From Panopea generosa (lineage: Eukaryota > Mollusca > Bivalvia > Adapedonta > Hiatellidae): DNA of 64,000 bases. Below are positions 1-12,942 of this stretch, one piece after another (the first letter of the stretch is position 1; the number at the start of each line of letters is the position of its first letter). The notes below the pieces were generated by a model that worked only from the letters and a program-made list of their open reading frames with translations, did not search any database and was not told the origin of the DNA. The stretch spans positions 16,143,828 through 16,207,827 of the forward strand of contig CM055906.1 of the NCBI GenBank assembly GCA_029582155.1, written 5' to 3'. The position numbers were made by a program, and so were the translations under genes.

Positions 1-430
1 TTTGAAACAGACACCTTTATATTCATGTACATGTGTTGTAATGAAGCCTAAAACGGTATTCATTTTTAAGTACGTCGTGTTATAATATCATAAGATTTTG
101 TTGTTACAAGAGATTGATATGTGTTGCATACCACTTACACGAGAGGCTGTATTTTTTAAAAGTTAAACTCGAACTTAAAACATAACGTAAGTTAACCAAA
201 ACATGTAATTGATAAAAAAATCGCATGATTGATGAAAGCACAAATTTCTAGAAAAAATGCTAACATTTCTTTTTATAAATAAAATCCGATCTAAAATCTG
301 TTGATAAAATTTGAATTTGTTGATTTAAATCAATCCTAATCAATTGCTCATTTTAAAAAACGAACAACAAACTTGTGTTGAAATATAATTACCCAATTAC
401 CTTCTAGCAGACTGTATTATCAGAGACATA
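1..430. other. AT-rich stretch, nothing recognised
   Basis: No long open frame, RNA-like fold or repeat was recognised. The right edge runs into the 3' untranslated end of the retrotransposon fragment on the minus strand. Confidence 0.5.
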
Positions 431-1085
431 TATATTACATTTAATCTTTATTTCAGTCTCATCTATGGACATCGCAATAACAATAACATTAATATTATAC
501 AATTTATGTACATAGCCATTCAAATATATGAATAACAAGAGACTATCACACAATGCAAAATACAATTATTTATTCACATTACAAGACTATGCGTAACGCT
601 GCAAATCGATTGATTAAAAAAGTATTAAGATAAACAACATTTTAAAATTCTGACAAAAAAAAAGCACTAATGCGCAATATAAAAAATATCTTAAAGTATC
701 GATCATCCCCTCTGGTCAGATCAGAAAAGAACTGATTTGCAGCATACACATAGGAGTTGATAATAAGGTTACATATTATACATAAAAAAATGCATTATTT
801 ACAGAGGTAAAATGCACGTCTTTGTAATATGTTAAAACAGGTTTTGGCACAAACACGAATCAAAGAAAAGTGGAAAAATAAGAATACTGTCTTATCAACA
901 TTTGACAAATTATTAAAATTATCATTAATTGTAGCTGCTTTTTCATATAAAATATTTCTAAGATCATTATAAAGATGACATTCTAAAATAACATGACTTT
1001 CATCTTCCACTGTGTTACAAAAGGGACATTTTCTATCTTCTAATTTGAGATTGTCATATCTACCGATCTCAATTCTTATTGGGGC
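430..1085 (-). mobile_element. 5'-truncated non-LTR retrotransposon (LINE), 3' end
   Basis: Reading the minus strand from about 1085, an open frame gives PIRIEIGRYDNL, then CPFCNTVEDESHVILEC, then HLYNDLRN, and ends at a stop near 795. The C-x2-C...H-x4-C spacing followed by LYNDLR is the zinc-knuckle region typical of the C-terminus of LINE-type reverse transcriptase ORFs in invertebrates. The frame stops matching abruptly above 1085, so catalytic reverse transcriptase motifs are absent and the copy is 5'-truncated, as is usual for LINE insertions. Downstream on the minus strand lies an AT-rich trailer of about 360 bases with an AATAAA-type signal near 450-460. It is non-functional alone. 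The clade (for example CR1, RTE or Jockey) cannot be decided from this piece. Confidence 0.75.
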
Positions 1086-2160
1086 AACACCACAACAAAC
1101 TTACTAAAAGCAGACCTGTGCTATAAAATTAATAGTTTTACAATAATTTTCAACTTTAAAATGATATGCTTATTATGCTGTTTTAACATAAGTATGTTTT
1201 ATTTACATAATTATCAACCAATTAATATACCACCCGCAAAGTGTTATTTTCCGCATTGTTTTCATTAAACGTGTGATGGTGTTTTGGTTTTGATACAATA
1301 AAGTATCTCAATTATACATATTCTTTAATCATTTTTCTTTTCATGTCCACTGAATAATTTCATAACAAAGGTATTAAAATATAAATTTGTGCGATGTTTA
1401 CGATTACATAAGAAATATATTTAAATTTGAACGTTTTTTGAAGGTTTTTAGTTAAAAATATGAAATTAATATAAAGCTTTGCTTTACAATATTTATAGGT
1501 AAAAGACATAAAACAAAACAACACACTTTGAAACTATACACAACTTTCAATATCACCATGTGTTTACAGTAATTCGGCGCTGACCGGCAACAGCTGCATG
1601 GGGTTCAGTAATACGCTATATTGGGTACAAAATAGTACGCTGTTTTGGTTATACGGAAAATAAATCAGACTTACATTTTATCTCATTTTCAAATCAAAAT
1701 GGAAGCAAAATGCAATTAATATATATATTTTTTTATATTTAAATATCATTGTGAAGATAATTTCATTTGCAATAAACGTATACGTTGTAATAGGTTAGCA
1801 AAAATCACAACTAAGGTTTATAAGACATTAAAAGTGGCCGAAAACGTGTATTGAATATTTTTTATATTGAACATATAAGGAGCATAAATGCTGTTATAAA
1901 ATTAAAAAATGAAGCAAGAGGGCATCAACTTATTTAAATTTTTATTTATCATAATAAAGGTTATACTTTTAACTTAATGACTAGACGTTGTAATAGGTTG
2001 GCAATTAAATAATGAAAAAGTTATAACGATAAAATTAAATTTCTTCTATATGTTTCTATGTAAACGAAATATGACGGTTTAGCCAGGTAAGTGATAAAAA
2101 CGGTCCATATCAAGGGGGGTAACTTCTCGTGATAAGCCAGTGGGATGTCTAAAAAAGTCC
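1086..2160. other. unique AT-rich sequence, nothing recognised
   Basis: No open frame above about 60 codons, no tRNA-like boxes and no internal repeat were seen. Short patches recall simple AT repeats only. Confidence 0.4.
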
Positions 2161-2164
2161 CACA

Positions 2165-2893
2165 TGCTCAATCTCCATGTACATTATTTGGCTCTCAGTC
2201 GGCATCTAATTGTTTGACTCTCTGTCTCCATAAACTTTGTTTCTCTCTAAGACACCATCTACATTGTTAGACACTCAGTCTCCATCTACATTGTTTGACT
2301 CTCCATGTACGTCTACAAAAGTTTGGCCATCAGTCTTCAATGACATAGGTTGGATCTCAGTCTCCATGTACAGTGTTTGTCTCTCAGTTTCCGTCTATAT
2401 TGTTTGGCACTGAGTCTCTATCTACGTTGTTTGGTTCTCAGTCTTCATCTATATAGTTTGGCTATCAGTCTCCATGTACATTGTTTTCTCTCAGTCTCCG
2501 TCTACATTGTTTGGCTTTCAGACTCCATCTACATTGTTTGACGCTCATTCTCAATCAACATTGTTTGGCTCTCAGTCTCAATATACGTTGTTTTGATCTC
2601 AATCTCCATCATCATTGTTTGGCTCTCCGTCTACATCTGCATTGTCTAGGTCTCAATCTCTGTCTATATTGTTTGGCTCTGATTCTCCATCTACATAGTT
2701 TTGCTCTCAGTCTACATCTACTTAGTTTGGCTCTCAGTCTCCATGTTCATTGTTTGTCTCTGAGTGTCCATCTATACTGTTTGGCTCTCAGTCTCTATCT
2801 TCATTGTTTGGCTCTCCGTCTCCATCGATATTGTTTGGATCTCAATCTTCATGTACATTGTTTGCTTCTCAGTCGGCATCTATATTAACTCTC
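2165..2893 (+). repeat. 27-bp minisatellite, degenerate
   Basis: About 27 head-to-tail copies of a 27-bp unit whose core is CTCAGTCTCCATCTACATTG followed by TTTGG. Units diverge by several bases each. Because 27 is a multiple of three, long open frames run through it (for example 2481-2888) as nine-residue leucine/histidine-rich repeats. These are array by-products, with no start context or flanking exon support. A second, shorter array of the same unit lies at 4786-4935. Confidence 0.92.
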
Positions 2894-2992
2894 AGTAAAT
2901 AAAGAACGAAAGTTTATCAGAAAATACTGAAATAAGGCCAGTGTTATAATAACCAGTTACCAAAATATGGACTCAAACCGGTTTCTTCAAAC
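2894..2992 (+). repeat. flank duplicated beside the 27-bp arrays, copy 1
   Basis: The sequence immediately after the array (AATAAA, then GAAAATACTGAAAT, then GTGTTATAATAACCAGTTAC) recurs after the second 27-bp array at 4936-5042. Array and flank were therefore duplicated together, about 2 kb apart, in direct orientation. Confidence 0.8.
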
Positions 2993-3353
2993 ACAAGAAA
3001 AGGATGTTACTTTATTAGACAGAAGAAACAAAGAGATATGACAGTGAAAGGGACGCTCAATCATCTACGACCGGCGATTGTAGCAATTACAGGTCAACCT
3101 CAAATTTAACGAGGATTTGAAAACTAGGCTATCTGCTGTACTAGCAAATCGCCAAATATAAATGGATGCTATGTAAACATTTCGGGGTATTTTATACTCA
3201 CCAGCAAAACCTTTTAGTCGGTTACAACAATTTGCATAGCATAAAACGTATATCAAACGTATGAATTAATTCCAGTTCCGGTCAACTAGAATGACGCCCC
3301 TTTCATGATCTAACAACTTTAAAAGGTGTTAACTGTTGTATTATTATTAGGCT

Positions 3354-3425
3354 CCAAAGTGGCGCAGTGGCATACGCCTTTAACTGTCACTCAGAATGTC
3401 TTATGTTCAAGCCGCAGCATAGGCG
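3354..3425 (+). mobile_element. tRNA-like SINE head or tRNA pseudogene
   Basis: A TGGCGCAGTGGCATA segment resembles a polymerase III A box, and ATGTTCAAGCC about 40 bases later resembles a B box. It is followed by an A-rich tail and (AT)n. No good cloverleaf with paired acceptor stem was found, so this is read as a SINE remnant rather than a tRNA gene. Confidence 0.45.
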
Positions 3426-4480
3426 AAAAGAAAACAAAATTAAATAATATATATATTTTATGACTTTTTCGTATTGAAAATATTAACCATTTTAAAATAA
3501 CATACATTTTTTATAATAGATTACACAGACACAGGATATAAGTTACTGATATACGTGTATGACAGTAAACATTAATAATAATGATAATGTTGTGTGTTTT
3601 TTTATTTTACGTTAACGTCCAAGGTTGATTTAAGTTCAATCTACACTGAGGTCCTCATTTGTGCTTAACATCATTTTCAACAAAAGGCTGATAATGTATT
3701 GCATATCCAGTTTTATTAGTTGACGAAGGCCTCAAGATAAATTTGAGTAGAACCACTTTCCTTCCGCAAGTAAATCGTATACTTTCTCCGATGGAGATTT
3801 TTGACCGATTGAGGCCGAACCTACGGCTTTAACGGCGAGAGATAGGCCGTCACTAAGTCGACTGCTCCTTTGAACAATCTGTCGCAGGTACTTTAAACAC
3901 GTGCTTAATTTGTCTTAACACAATTCGTTTAGATGGTAACTTAAGTTCATGAGTAAATGTGTAAAAGAGAAACCTATGCTTGCCAATTTTTTTTTATCAT
4001 TATACGTCAAATAAAAAATACAACGTCATATGTTTCAATACGTCAAGTCAGTAAATTGTTCCACCGTCACAGCAGTGTAGGACTAAGCGCGTCGAGGGTG
4101 TGTATGTTGAAAATTCCTTACCCTGGTACTAAATACGCGGAAATACTTGTCTAGTATGCAAGAATCATCAAGCAGTACCCAATGTCATTAAAATTTTACA
4201 GAACTCATGAAAATGTGTCAAATGTTCTCATATGTACAAAGAAATTATGACAATTATATGCATTTTCAACAGAAATAGATCTAATGCTAAACCGATTTAC
4301 ACAGACCTAATTTCTTGGGCGCAACAATCTCCCTACCGTCATATAAGTCTTAACTACAATGTATAATGAGGAGTGCAATAGTTTACGGTAGCTCCCAGAA
4401 CTTCCAAATCCAGCGGTTAGTGTACAAACCCAAAGCGGGCGCATTATATTCTTCGTGATTGTTATTTATGGTGACTTTTA
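3426..4480. other. unique sequence, nothing recognised
   Basis: A patch near 3770-3890 is less AT-rich than its surroundings and may be an old repeat, but no family was recognised. No convincing coding sequence was seen. Confidence 0.35.
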
Positions 4481-4499
4481 TTTTTATATAAGATTTTTG

Positions 4500-4674
4500 G
4501 AGGATAGTGCAAGATTCAGAATACACTCCAGAAGCATCACTGGTTCTTTTACCCCACATGCGCGGTGTACAACACCGATGTATGCGACATGTGGGAAATA
4601 CTTATCAATGCCATAACCGAGGATCAAACCCGGGACCCTGGAATACTAACCCAATGACACTGGACTTGAGCGCC
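4500..4674 (-). mobile_element. tRNA-derived SINE-like element
   Basis: On the minus strand GGCGCTCAAGTCCAGTG, a TTAGTATTCCAGGGTC segment and a B-box-like GGGTTTGATCCTCGG occur with tRNA spacing, followed by a non-tRNA body. Its low-coordinate boundary is uncertain. Its body does not match the other SINE bodies in the window, so it is probably a separate family. Confidence 0.45.
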
Positions 4675-4785
4675 ACAATAACAATAGTCGTGCAATTCAA
4701 AACAATAGATCGGTTATCAACCTAATATAGCAATTTATTACTATTTTGCTTAACAGGCCACTGACGATTTATTTGACTGTTAATT

Positions 4786-4935
4786 AGTTCTCAGTCTCCA
4801 TCTACATGGTTTGGCTCTCAGTCTACATCCACATTGTTTGGCAATTAATCGTCATCTACATTGTTTGGCTCGCAGTCTCCATCTACATTGTTTGGCCTTT
4901 TGTCTACATCTACATTGTTTGGCTCTCAGTCAATA
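4786..4935 (+). repeat. 27-bp minisatellite, second short array
   Basis: Five to six copies of the same CTCAGTCTCCATCTACATTG-type unit seen at 2165-2893, followed by the shared flank. Confidence 0.9.
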
Positions 4936-5042
4936 AAAAAACTTTAGGATAAAGAAAACTTAATTTAGCTGGAAATACTGAAATCAGAATAGTATAATAA
5001 AAGCTAGTGTTAGAATAACCAGTTGCCAAACTTTGAACTCCA
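4936..5042 (+). repeat. flank duplicated beside the 27-bp arrays, copy 2
   Basis: Matches 2894-2992 with small insertions (GAAATACTGAAAT, GTGTTAGAATAACCAGTTGCC). It abuts the 30-bp array directly. Confidence 0.8.
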
Positions 5043-7222
5043 AAAGATGAGCATTCTCAATAACTGGCAAAGGATGAGCATTCTCACAGCTACATGACAA
5101 AGGATGAGCATTCTTAATAGATTACATGGCAAAAGATGAGCATTCTCAATAACTGGCAAAGGATGAGCATTCTCACAGCTACATGACAAAGGACGTGCAT
5201 TTTCAGTAGCTACAAGGAAAAAAAAGATGAGCATTCTCACAGCTACATGACAAAGGATGGGTATTCTCAATAGCTACATGGCCAAGGACAAGTATTCTCA
5301 ATAGTTACATGGCAAAGGATGAATATTTTCATTAGCTACATGGCAAAGGATGAGCATTATCACAGCTACTTGGCAAAGGATGAGCATTCTTAATAGCTTC
5401 ATGGCAAATGATGAGCATTCTCACAGCTACATGGCAAAGGATGAGCGTTCTCAATAGCTACATTGCAAATGATGAGCATTCTTAATAGCTTCATGGCAAA
5501 TGATGAGCATTCTCACAGCTACATAGCAAAGGATGAGCATTCTCATTAGCTACATGGCAAAGGATGATAATTATCAATAGCTACATGGCAAAAGAAGAGT
5601 ATTCTCAATAAAAGGCAAAGGATGAGCATTCTCAATAGCTGCATGGCAAAGGATGGGCATTCTCAATTGATACATGGCAAAGGATGGGCATTTCACAGCT
5701 ACATGGAAAAGGATGAGCATTCTCAATAGCTACATGGCAAAGAACGAGCATTCTCACAGCTACATGGCAAAGGATGAGCACTCTCACAGCTACATGGTAC
5801 AGCATGAGCATTCTCACAGCTACATTGCAAAGGATGAGAATTCTCAATAGCTACATGGCAAAGGGTGAGCATTCTCACAGCTACATGACAAAGGACGAGC
5901 ATTTTCAGTAGCTACAAGGCAAATGATGAGCATTCTCACAGCTACATGGCAAAGGATGAGCATTGTCAATAGCTACAAAGCAAAGTATGAACATTTTCAC
6001 AGCTACATGGCAAAGGATGAGCATTCTCAATAGCTACATGGCAAAGAACGAGCATTCTCACAGCTACATGGCAAATGATGAGCATTCTCACAGCTACATT
6101 GCAAAGGATGAGCATTCTTAATAGCTTCATGGCAAATGATGAGCATTCTTAATAGCTTCATGGCAAATGATGAGCATTCTCACAGCTACATGGCAAAGGA
6201 TGAGCATTCTCATTAGCTACATGGCAAAGGATGATAATTTTTGATAGCTACATCGCAAAAGAAGAGTATTCTTAATAAAAGGCAAATGATGAGCATTCTC
6301 ACAGCTACATGGCAAAGGATGAGCATTCTCAATAGCTACATGGCAAATGATGAGCATTCTTAATAGCTTCATGGCAAATGATGAGCATTCTCACAGCTAC
6401 ATGGCAAAGGATTAGCATTCTCATTAGCTACATGGCAAAGGATGATAATTTTTGATAGCTACATGGCAAAAGAAGAGTATTCTCAATAAAAGGCAAAGGA
6501 TGAGCATTCTCACAGCTTCATGGCAAAGGGTGGGCATTCTCAATTGATACATGGCAAAGGATGGGCATTTTCACAGCTACATGGAAAAGTATGAGCATTC
6601 TCAATAGCTACATGGCAAAGAACGAGCATTCTCACAGCTACATGTACATGGCAAAGGATGAGCATTCTCACAGCTATGGTACAGCATGAGTATTCTCACA
6701 GCTACATTGCAAAGGATGAGAATTCTCAATAGCTACATGGCAAAGGGTGAGTATTCTCACAGCTACATGACAAAGGATGGGCATTCTCAATAACTATATG
6801 GCAAAGGATTAGCTTTCTCACAACTACATAGCAAAGGACGAGCATTTTCAGTAGCTACAAGGCAAATGATGAGCATTCTCACAGCTACATGGCAAAGGAT
6901 GAGCATTGTCAATAGCTACAAAGCAAAGTATGAACATTCTCACAGCTACATGGCAAAGGATGAGCATTCTCAATAGCTACATGGCAAAGGATGAGCATTC
7001 TCACAGCTACATGGCAAAGGATGAGCATTCTCACAGCTACATGGCAAAGAACGAGCATTCTTACAGCTACATGGCAAATAATGAGCATTCTCAACACCTA
7101 CATGGCACAGGATGAGCATTTTCAAAGCTACATGGCACAGGATGAGCATTTTCAAAGCTACATGGCACAGGATGAGCATTTTCATTACCTACATGGAAAA
7201 GGATGAACATTCTCATAGCTTT
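5043..7222 (+). repeat. 30-bp minisatellite, about 70 copies
   Basis: Consensus unit ACATGGCAAAGGATGAGCAT then TCTCACAGCT, with a common variant carrying AATAGCT in place of CACAGCT. Larger blocks recur inside the array: the stretch near 5400-5620 resembles those near 6110-6300 and 6350-6500, showing multi-unit duplications. Frames are open on both strands in places because the unit is a multiple of three; none is treated as a gene. Confidence 0.95.
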
Positions 7223-7822
7223 TTATTTAAAAATAAATTGAGCTTTAATAAACATTTATGAATATCAAACTATTCCTAACATTTTACTTAACTTATATCT
7301 GATAGAAGGATTCATTGGAAGCACAGAACGCGTCAAGAAATAAAAACAGCATTCCCGCTTTATATCTGTACGTGAGCAACTCAGTAATAGAGGTTATGAA
7401 ACATACAGCGTCCATCATGAACCCTTGTAACCGCTTTAATGGTGTCTAATCTAGAGCTTCCTTGAATGAACCCATGATTTTAGGAAATCAGAAAAAAACA
7501 GTACCGAGAAAGGGGCGACTCTTTCCAGCCGTCACACATCACGTTAGAGAACTATTGTGCCATTAATTTGAACAGCATTTTATTAAATATTGTACATCAT
7601 TTTAATACATAATACATTAATCACAATAACAAGAATACATTATGAAAGGGATGCAGAAGTAAGTCAACATAACTTCTAAGTGAAAAGTGACTCGACACTC
7701 GTCGATAACATTTATTTTGACATAAGATGTAATTCGTTGTTATTATCGTGATATAAGTTTGTGAATAGCTATTTCAAAACTTATACAATACTTGTTTTAG
7801 AAATGGAAAAGAATAAAAGAAT

Positions 7823-7826
<4 letters not shown>
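7223..7826. other. unique sequence between arrays
   Basis: No recognised gene or repeat. Confidence 0.4.

Positions 7827-7878
<52 letters not shown>
7827..7878 (+). repeat. (GA)n microsatellite
   Basis: Twenty-six uninterrupted GA dinucleotides. Confidence 0.98.
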
Positions 7879-7881
<3 letters not shown>

Positions 7882-7952
7882 GAAAATAGAGAAAAATATA
7901 GAAGAGGAGGAGAATTATTCCTTTGTCACGGTTTTGACAGGGCAAACCGATA

Positions 7953-9087
7953 ACCCGGCTGGTAAATGATCCTATGCACAGACGTTCCTGGCTATTAAAT
8001 GATCCTATGCACAGACGTTCCCGGCTGGTAAATGATCCTATGCACAGACGTTCCCGGCTGGTAAATGATCTTATGCACAGACGTTCCCGGCTGGTAAATG
8101 ATCCTATGCACAATCGCTCCCGGCTTTTAAATGATCCTATGCAAAGACGTTCCCGGCAGGTAAATGATCCTTTGCACAGACGTTCCTGGCTATTAAATGA
8201 TCCTATGCACAGACGTTCCCGGCTGGTAAATGATCCTATGCCCAGACGTTCCCGGCAGGTAAATGATCCTATGCACAGACGTTCCTGGCTATTAAATGAT
8301 CCTATGCACAGACGTTCCCGGCTGGTAAATGATCCTATGCACAGACGTTCCCGGCAGGTAAATGATCCTATGCACAGACGTTCCTGGCTATTAAATGATC
8401 CTATGCACAGACGTTCCCGGCAGGTAAATGATCCTATGCACAGACGTTCCCGGCTGGTAAATGATCCTATGCACAGACGTTCCCGGCTGGTAAATGATCC
8501 TATGCAAAGACGTTCCCGGCAGGTAAATAATCCTATGTACAGACATTCCCGGCTGGTAAATGATCCTATTCACAGACGTTCCAGGCAGGTAAATGATCCT
8601 ATGTACAGACGTTCCCGGCTGGTAAATGATCCTATGCACAGACGTTCCCGGCTGGTAAATGATCCTATGCACAGACGTTCCCGGCAGGTAATGATCCTAT
8701 GTACAGACGTTCCCGGCAGGTAAATGATCCTATGCACACACGTTCCCGGCAGGTAATGATCCTATGTACAGACGTTCCCGGCAGGTAAATGATCCTATGC
8801 ACAGACGTTCCTGCAAAGACGTGCCCGGCTGGTAAATGATCCTATGCACAATCGCTCCCGGCTGGTAAATGATCCTTTGCACAGACGTTCCCGGCTCGTA
8901 AATGATCCTGTGCACAGACGTTCCCGGCTCGTAAATGATCCCATGTACTTACGTTCCCGGCTGGTAAATGATCCTGTGCACAGACGTTCCCGGCAGGTAA
9001 ATGATCCTATGCATAGACGTTCCCGGCTGGTAAATGATCCTATGCATAGACGTTCCCGGCTGGTAAATGATCCTATGCACAGACTTT
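7953..9087 (+). repeat. 33-bp minisatellite, about 34 copies
   Basis: Unit ACGTTCCCGGCTGGTAAATG then ATCCTATGCACAG. It is GC-rich relative to the window and highly uniform, with recurrent variants: CTGG/CAGG, CCCGG/CCTGG and TATTAAATG. A 249-codon frame (7974-8723) encodes the 11-residue repeat MHRRSRLVNDP, and the opposite strand is also open. The frame ends at two 1-base-short units (near 8689 and 8752) and has no flanking coding sequence, so it is read as an array frame, not a protein gene. Confidence 0.95.
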
Positions 9088-9693
9088 CAATTTCAGAATA
9101 CTGAACAAACTGTAAGCACATGCCTTGTGGGCTGATATGCCTATTATTTTTTCAAATCAAAGATTTACAAAAGTACAAAATTCAGTAGACAATTGTGCAA
9201 GCAATGCGATTTTTAAATACATTAATGAACTATACTACATTTAGTTATGTACTATAGTGTGACAAATTCATAACGAAGGATATTAGTTTACAAGTAGAAA
9301 TGGGTATGTTTGATTGATATCTATCGTTGACTAACTAAAGATTTATTTTAAATCAGTTTTAATATTTAACATATAATTATAATTTTTGCTTGAATAACAA
9401 TTAATGCAGTTCATTAAAAACTTTATTCGAAGCGTTTTCTTTTACTTATAAATTCCTGCACGATTCGGAATATAGTATTGCTTGTTTCAGTATTAAAATT
9501 TTGGTTTCCATACAAAATGATGACAAGGGTTGGATTGCATATTTGGATTAATTTGTTCATAAAAACTTGTCGTTGTAATCTATAGTTATGGCACTGGAAA
9601 AGATAGTGATTAATATCTTCAATATCACCACAACTGCAGCGAGGGTCGTTTATTTTATTTTTTCGAAAATGATTTGTTGCTGTTATTATCAGT
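9088..9693. other. unique AT-rich sequence
   Basis: Nothing recognised. Confidence 0.4.
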
Positions 9694-9695
9694 TA

Positions 9696-10784
9696 TACGA
9701 GGGGCATTCAACATATTCTGTCACTGGTCCTCGGATATTTAAGATTTTCACAGGAACTGGATTTTTTTCAGGCCAACCCTTCAAAATACTTCCCCGCATA
9801 CTTTTGAAGTCTTGTTGTCCGCGACCTAAATGCTGCCAATTAGTTCTCCCCTTGTTATACTGTTCAAACACTGAAATATTGCAGACCCAAGGGCACTTCA
9901 AATAGCATAGCGTTTAACTGCTAGCATTTTTTTTGCATAGGAAATAGGAAAAGTCACAAGGACTAAAGTCAGGGGAATAATGGGGTGTTCAACCTGAATA
10001 ACCTTTTCTTGTTCTAAGAAAGATTGTACACTTTTACTTTTGTGGGACAGAAGCATTGTCATAAATAAGCTGTATGGCTTCCAAACCTTTACTTGGGCGT
10101 TTATTTTGAAAAAAACATTTTGACAGATTTAAGTTCTTTACCTTTGCTATGACCAGAAATTTTCTTAGGGTTACAATTTTTATAATTTTTTTCAGAAGTT
10201 TTTAGCACAATCTTAACGCTTAGCCTTTTGGTCAGGTGTCAACAATGGGGAAATTCATCTAGCACACAGCTTCTTTGATTTCAAATAGATATATGATGTA
10301 CGGTGCTTCTGAAATGCATAGACTATAACCTATCTGGAAAACAGTATACCGTCCATCTTCTTCTACTATACCTTTAACAGAACTAATGTTTTCCTTTGTT
10401 TCTGTAACAACCGACATACATGGGCGGCTATCTTTTTGTAGGCTATGGATGAATTTCTTAACCCAACGAAAACATTTTCTTAATGTTACAGTAGAAATAT
10501 AATGTATACGAAACAATTCAGAATAAATATCTTTTGGCGATAACTACAAAGAAACCCGGGCTTTAATATAAGCCCTATTTTCTTCAAGTTTCATTATGAC
10601 ATTGCAACATAGCCACTGTACACGAGTGTGTATAGTTCAACAATAAATATCTCAGCCAATTATGATCGGATTAAATTGAGAACTCGCAAGTGTATTGAAT
10701 AAAACATGTCCAAACAATTGCACAAGTTTTTCATGTTTTACAAAAAAGGCCATTAGTGACAGAATTTTTTGAATGTCCCTCGTA
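9696..10784 (-). mobile_element. mariner-type transposon, inactive copy
   Basis: The ends are inverted repeats of about 30 bases: left TACGAGGGGCATTCAAC...ATTCTGTCACT, right its complement TACGAGGGACATTCAAA...ATTCTGTCACT. TA dinucleotides flank both ends (9694-9695 and 10785-10786), the Tc1/mariner target-site duplication. The transposase lies on the minus strand. At 10259-10460 it reads ENISSVKGIVEEDGRYTV, the N-terminal helix-turn-helix region of mariner transposase, and near the left end a SALGSA-like C-terminal motif survives in another frame. Frameshifts and stops break the gene between these parts, and the catalytic D,D(34)D triad could not be followed. At 1.09 kb it is shorter than the usual 1.3 kb, so internal deletion is likely. 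Confidence 0.88.
10259..10516 (-). pseudogene. mariner transposase, N-terminal DNA-binding fragment
   Basis: This open stretch of 85 codons starts out of register (MFRIHYIS...) and then enters a mariner-like sequence: WVKKF, then a DSRP motif, then ENISSVKGIVEEDGRYTV and an ISEA-like turn. The family normally has two helix-turn-helix domains here that bind the element's terminal repeats. The frame stops at 10259, after which transposase similarity continues in other frames. It is a relic inside the transposon and cannot make a full transposase. Confidence 0.72.
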
Positions 10785-10786
10785 TA

Positions 10787-12009
<1,223 letters not shown>

Positions 12010-12942
12010 TTATTATGATTATATGTCATATGCTTAAATCCAAAATAAATATAAATAATATTCTGTATTCTATTATGTGACAAAGATAAATTTACTTCCA
12101 CTGTTTCCCTAAAAGACAAAAGATGAAATAACAAAAGTACAGATCTTGACACAGTTTTTTTTATAGTATTTCTTCCATATAAACAAAAACGATGTGAGAA
12201 TCAATGATTTAACCTCTCTCTTAATCATTTCAAAATAAATAATTTGTGAACAATATATCGAAATGATTGCATTTTCTCACTGTTGGAGTTGAAGTTTCCT
12301 TAGAAATGTCAAAAGTTCTCCCACTGGGATTCCGTACTGGAATTCAATTTATAAGTTTGTAAATAGCATTATTTGTATAGACAAAGTCTGCTGCAATTAT
12401 TTAGTCATGAAAGAAAAAAAAAATCAATACACATACCCTCTATTCATTTTGCTATTTCACAAGTAAAAATATAATAAAAATATGCAAACTGAAACAGCTG
12501 ATTCATATTTTCAAATACTGAAGAGACACACAAAAAAAAATGATTCAGAAAAAAATACGTTATAAACAAAACACATTTCAGTCTAAGTGTCGTTCCAATT
12601 CCTAGGCAACATAAAACAACGTCTGTGTTAGCTATTTGGTTTTAAGATAAATCCAATGACGATGCTAAACCAAATTCTGAATAAAATATCACAATACTCA
12701 AATTCAATAACAAATTTTCAAAGAGATGATAAATTGAAACACGCATCCTGAATAAAATGAACATAAACAATTTGAGTTTCTTGTTAAATAACAGGTCACC
12801 AGACATGCACATACATAGTGTTACAGTTCAGTGATTGTTCTTTTTCATGCCGAACAGCCAAAATTTATAAGAAATACATGATAAAATAATCCATTGGCAT
12901 TAAGGAACATCACAAAAAAGAAGAAAAGAGCAGGCTCGGTTT
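12010..12942. other. unique AT-rich sequence
   Basis: Nothing recognised. Confidence 0.4.

Noticed and set aside
2350-2888. Leucine-rich frames of 63 and 135 codons
   Set aside because: Translation of the 27-bp array only.
7974-8723. 249-codon open frame with 11-residue repeat
   Set aside because: It lies wholly within the 33-bp array, the reverse strand is equally open, it ends at a 1-base-short unit, and no flanking exon is visible.
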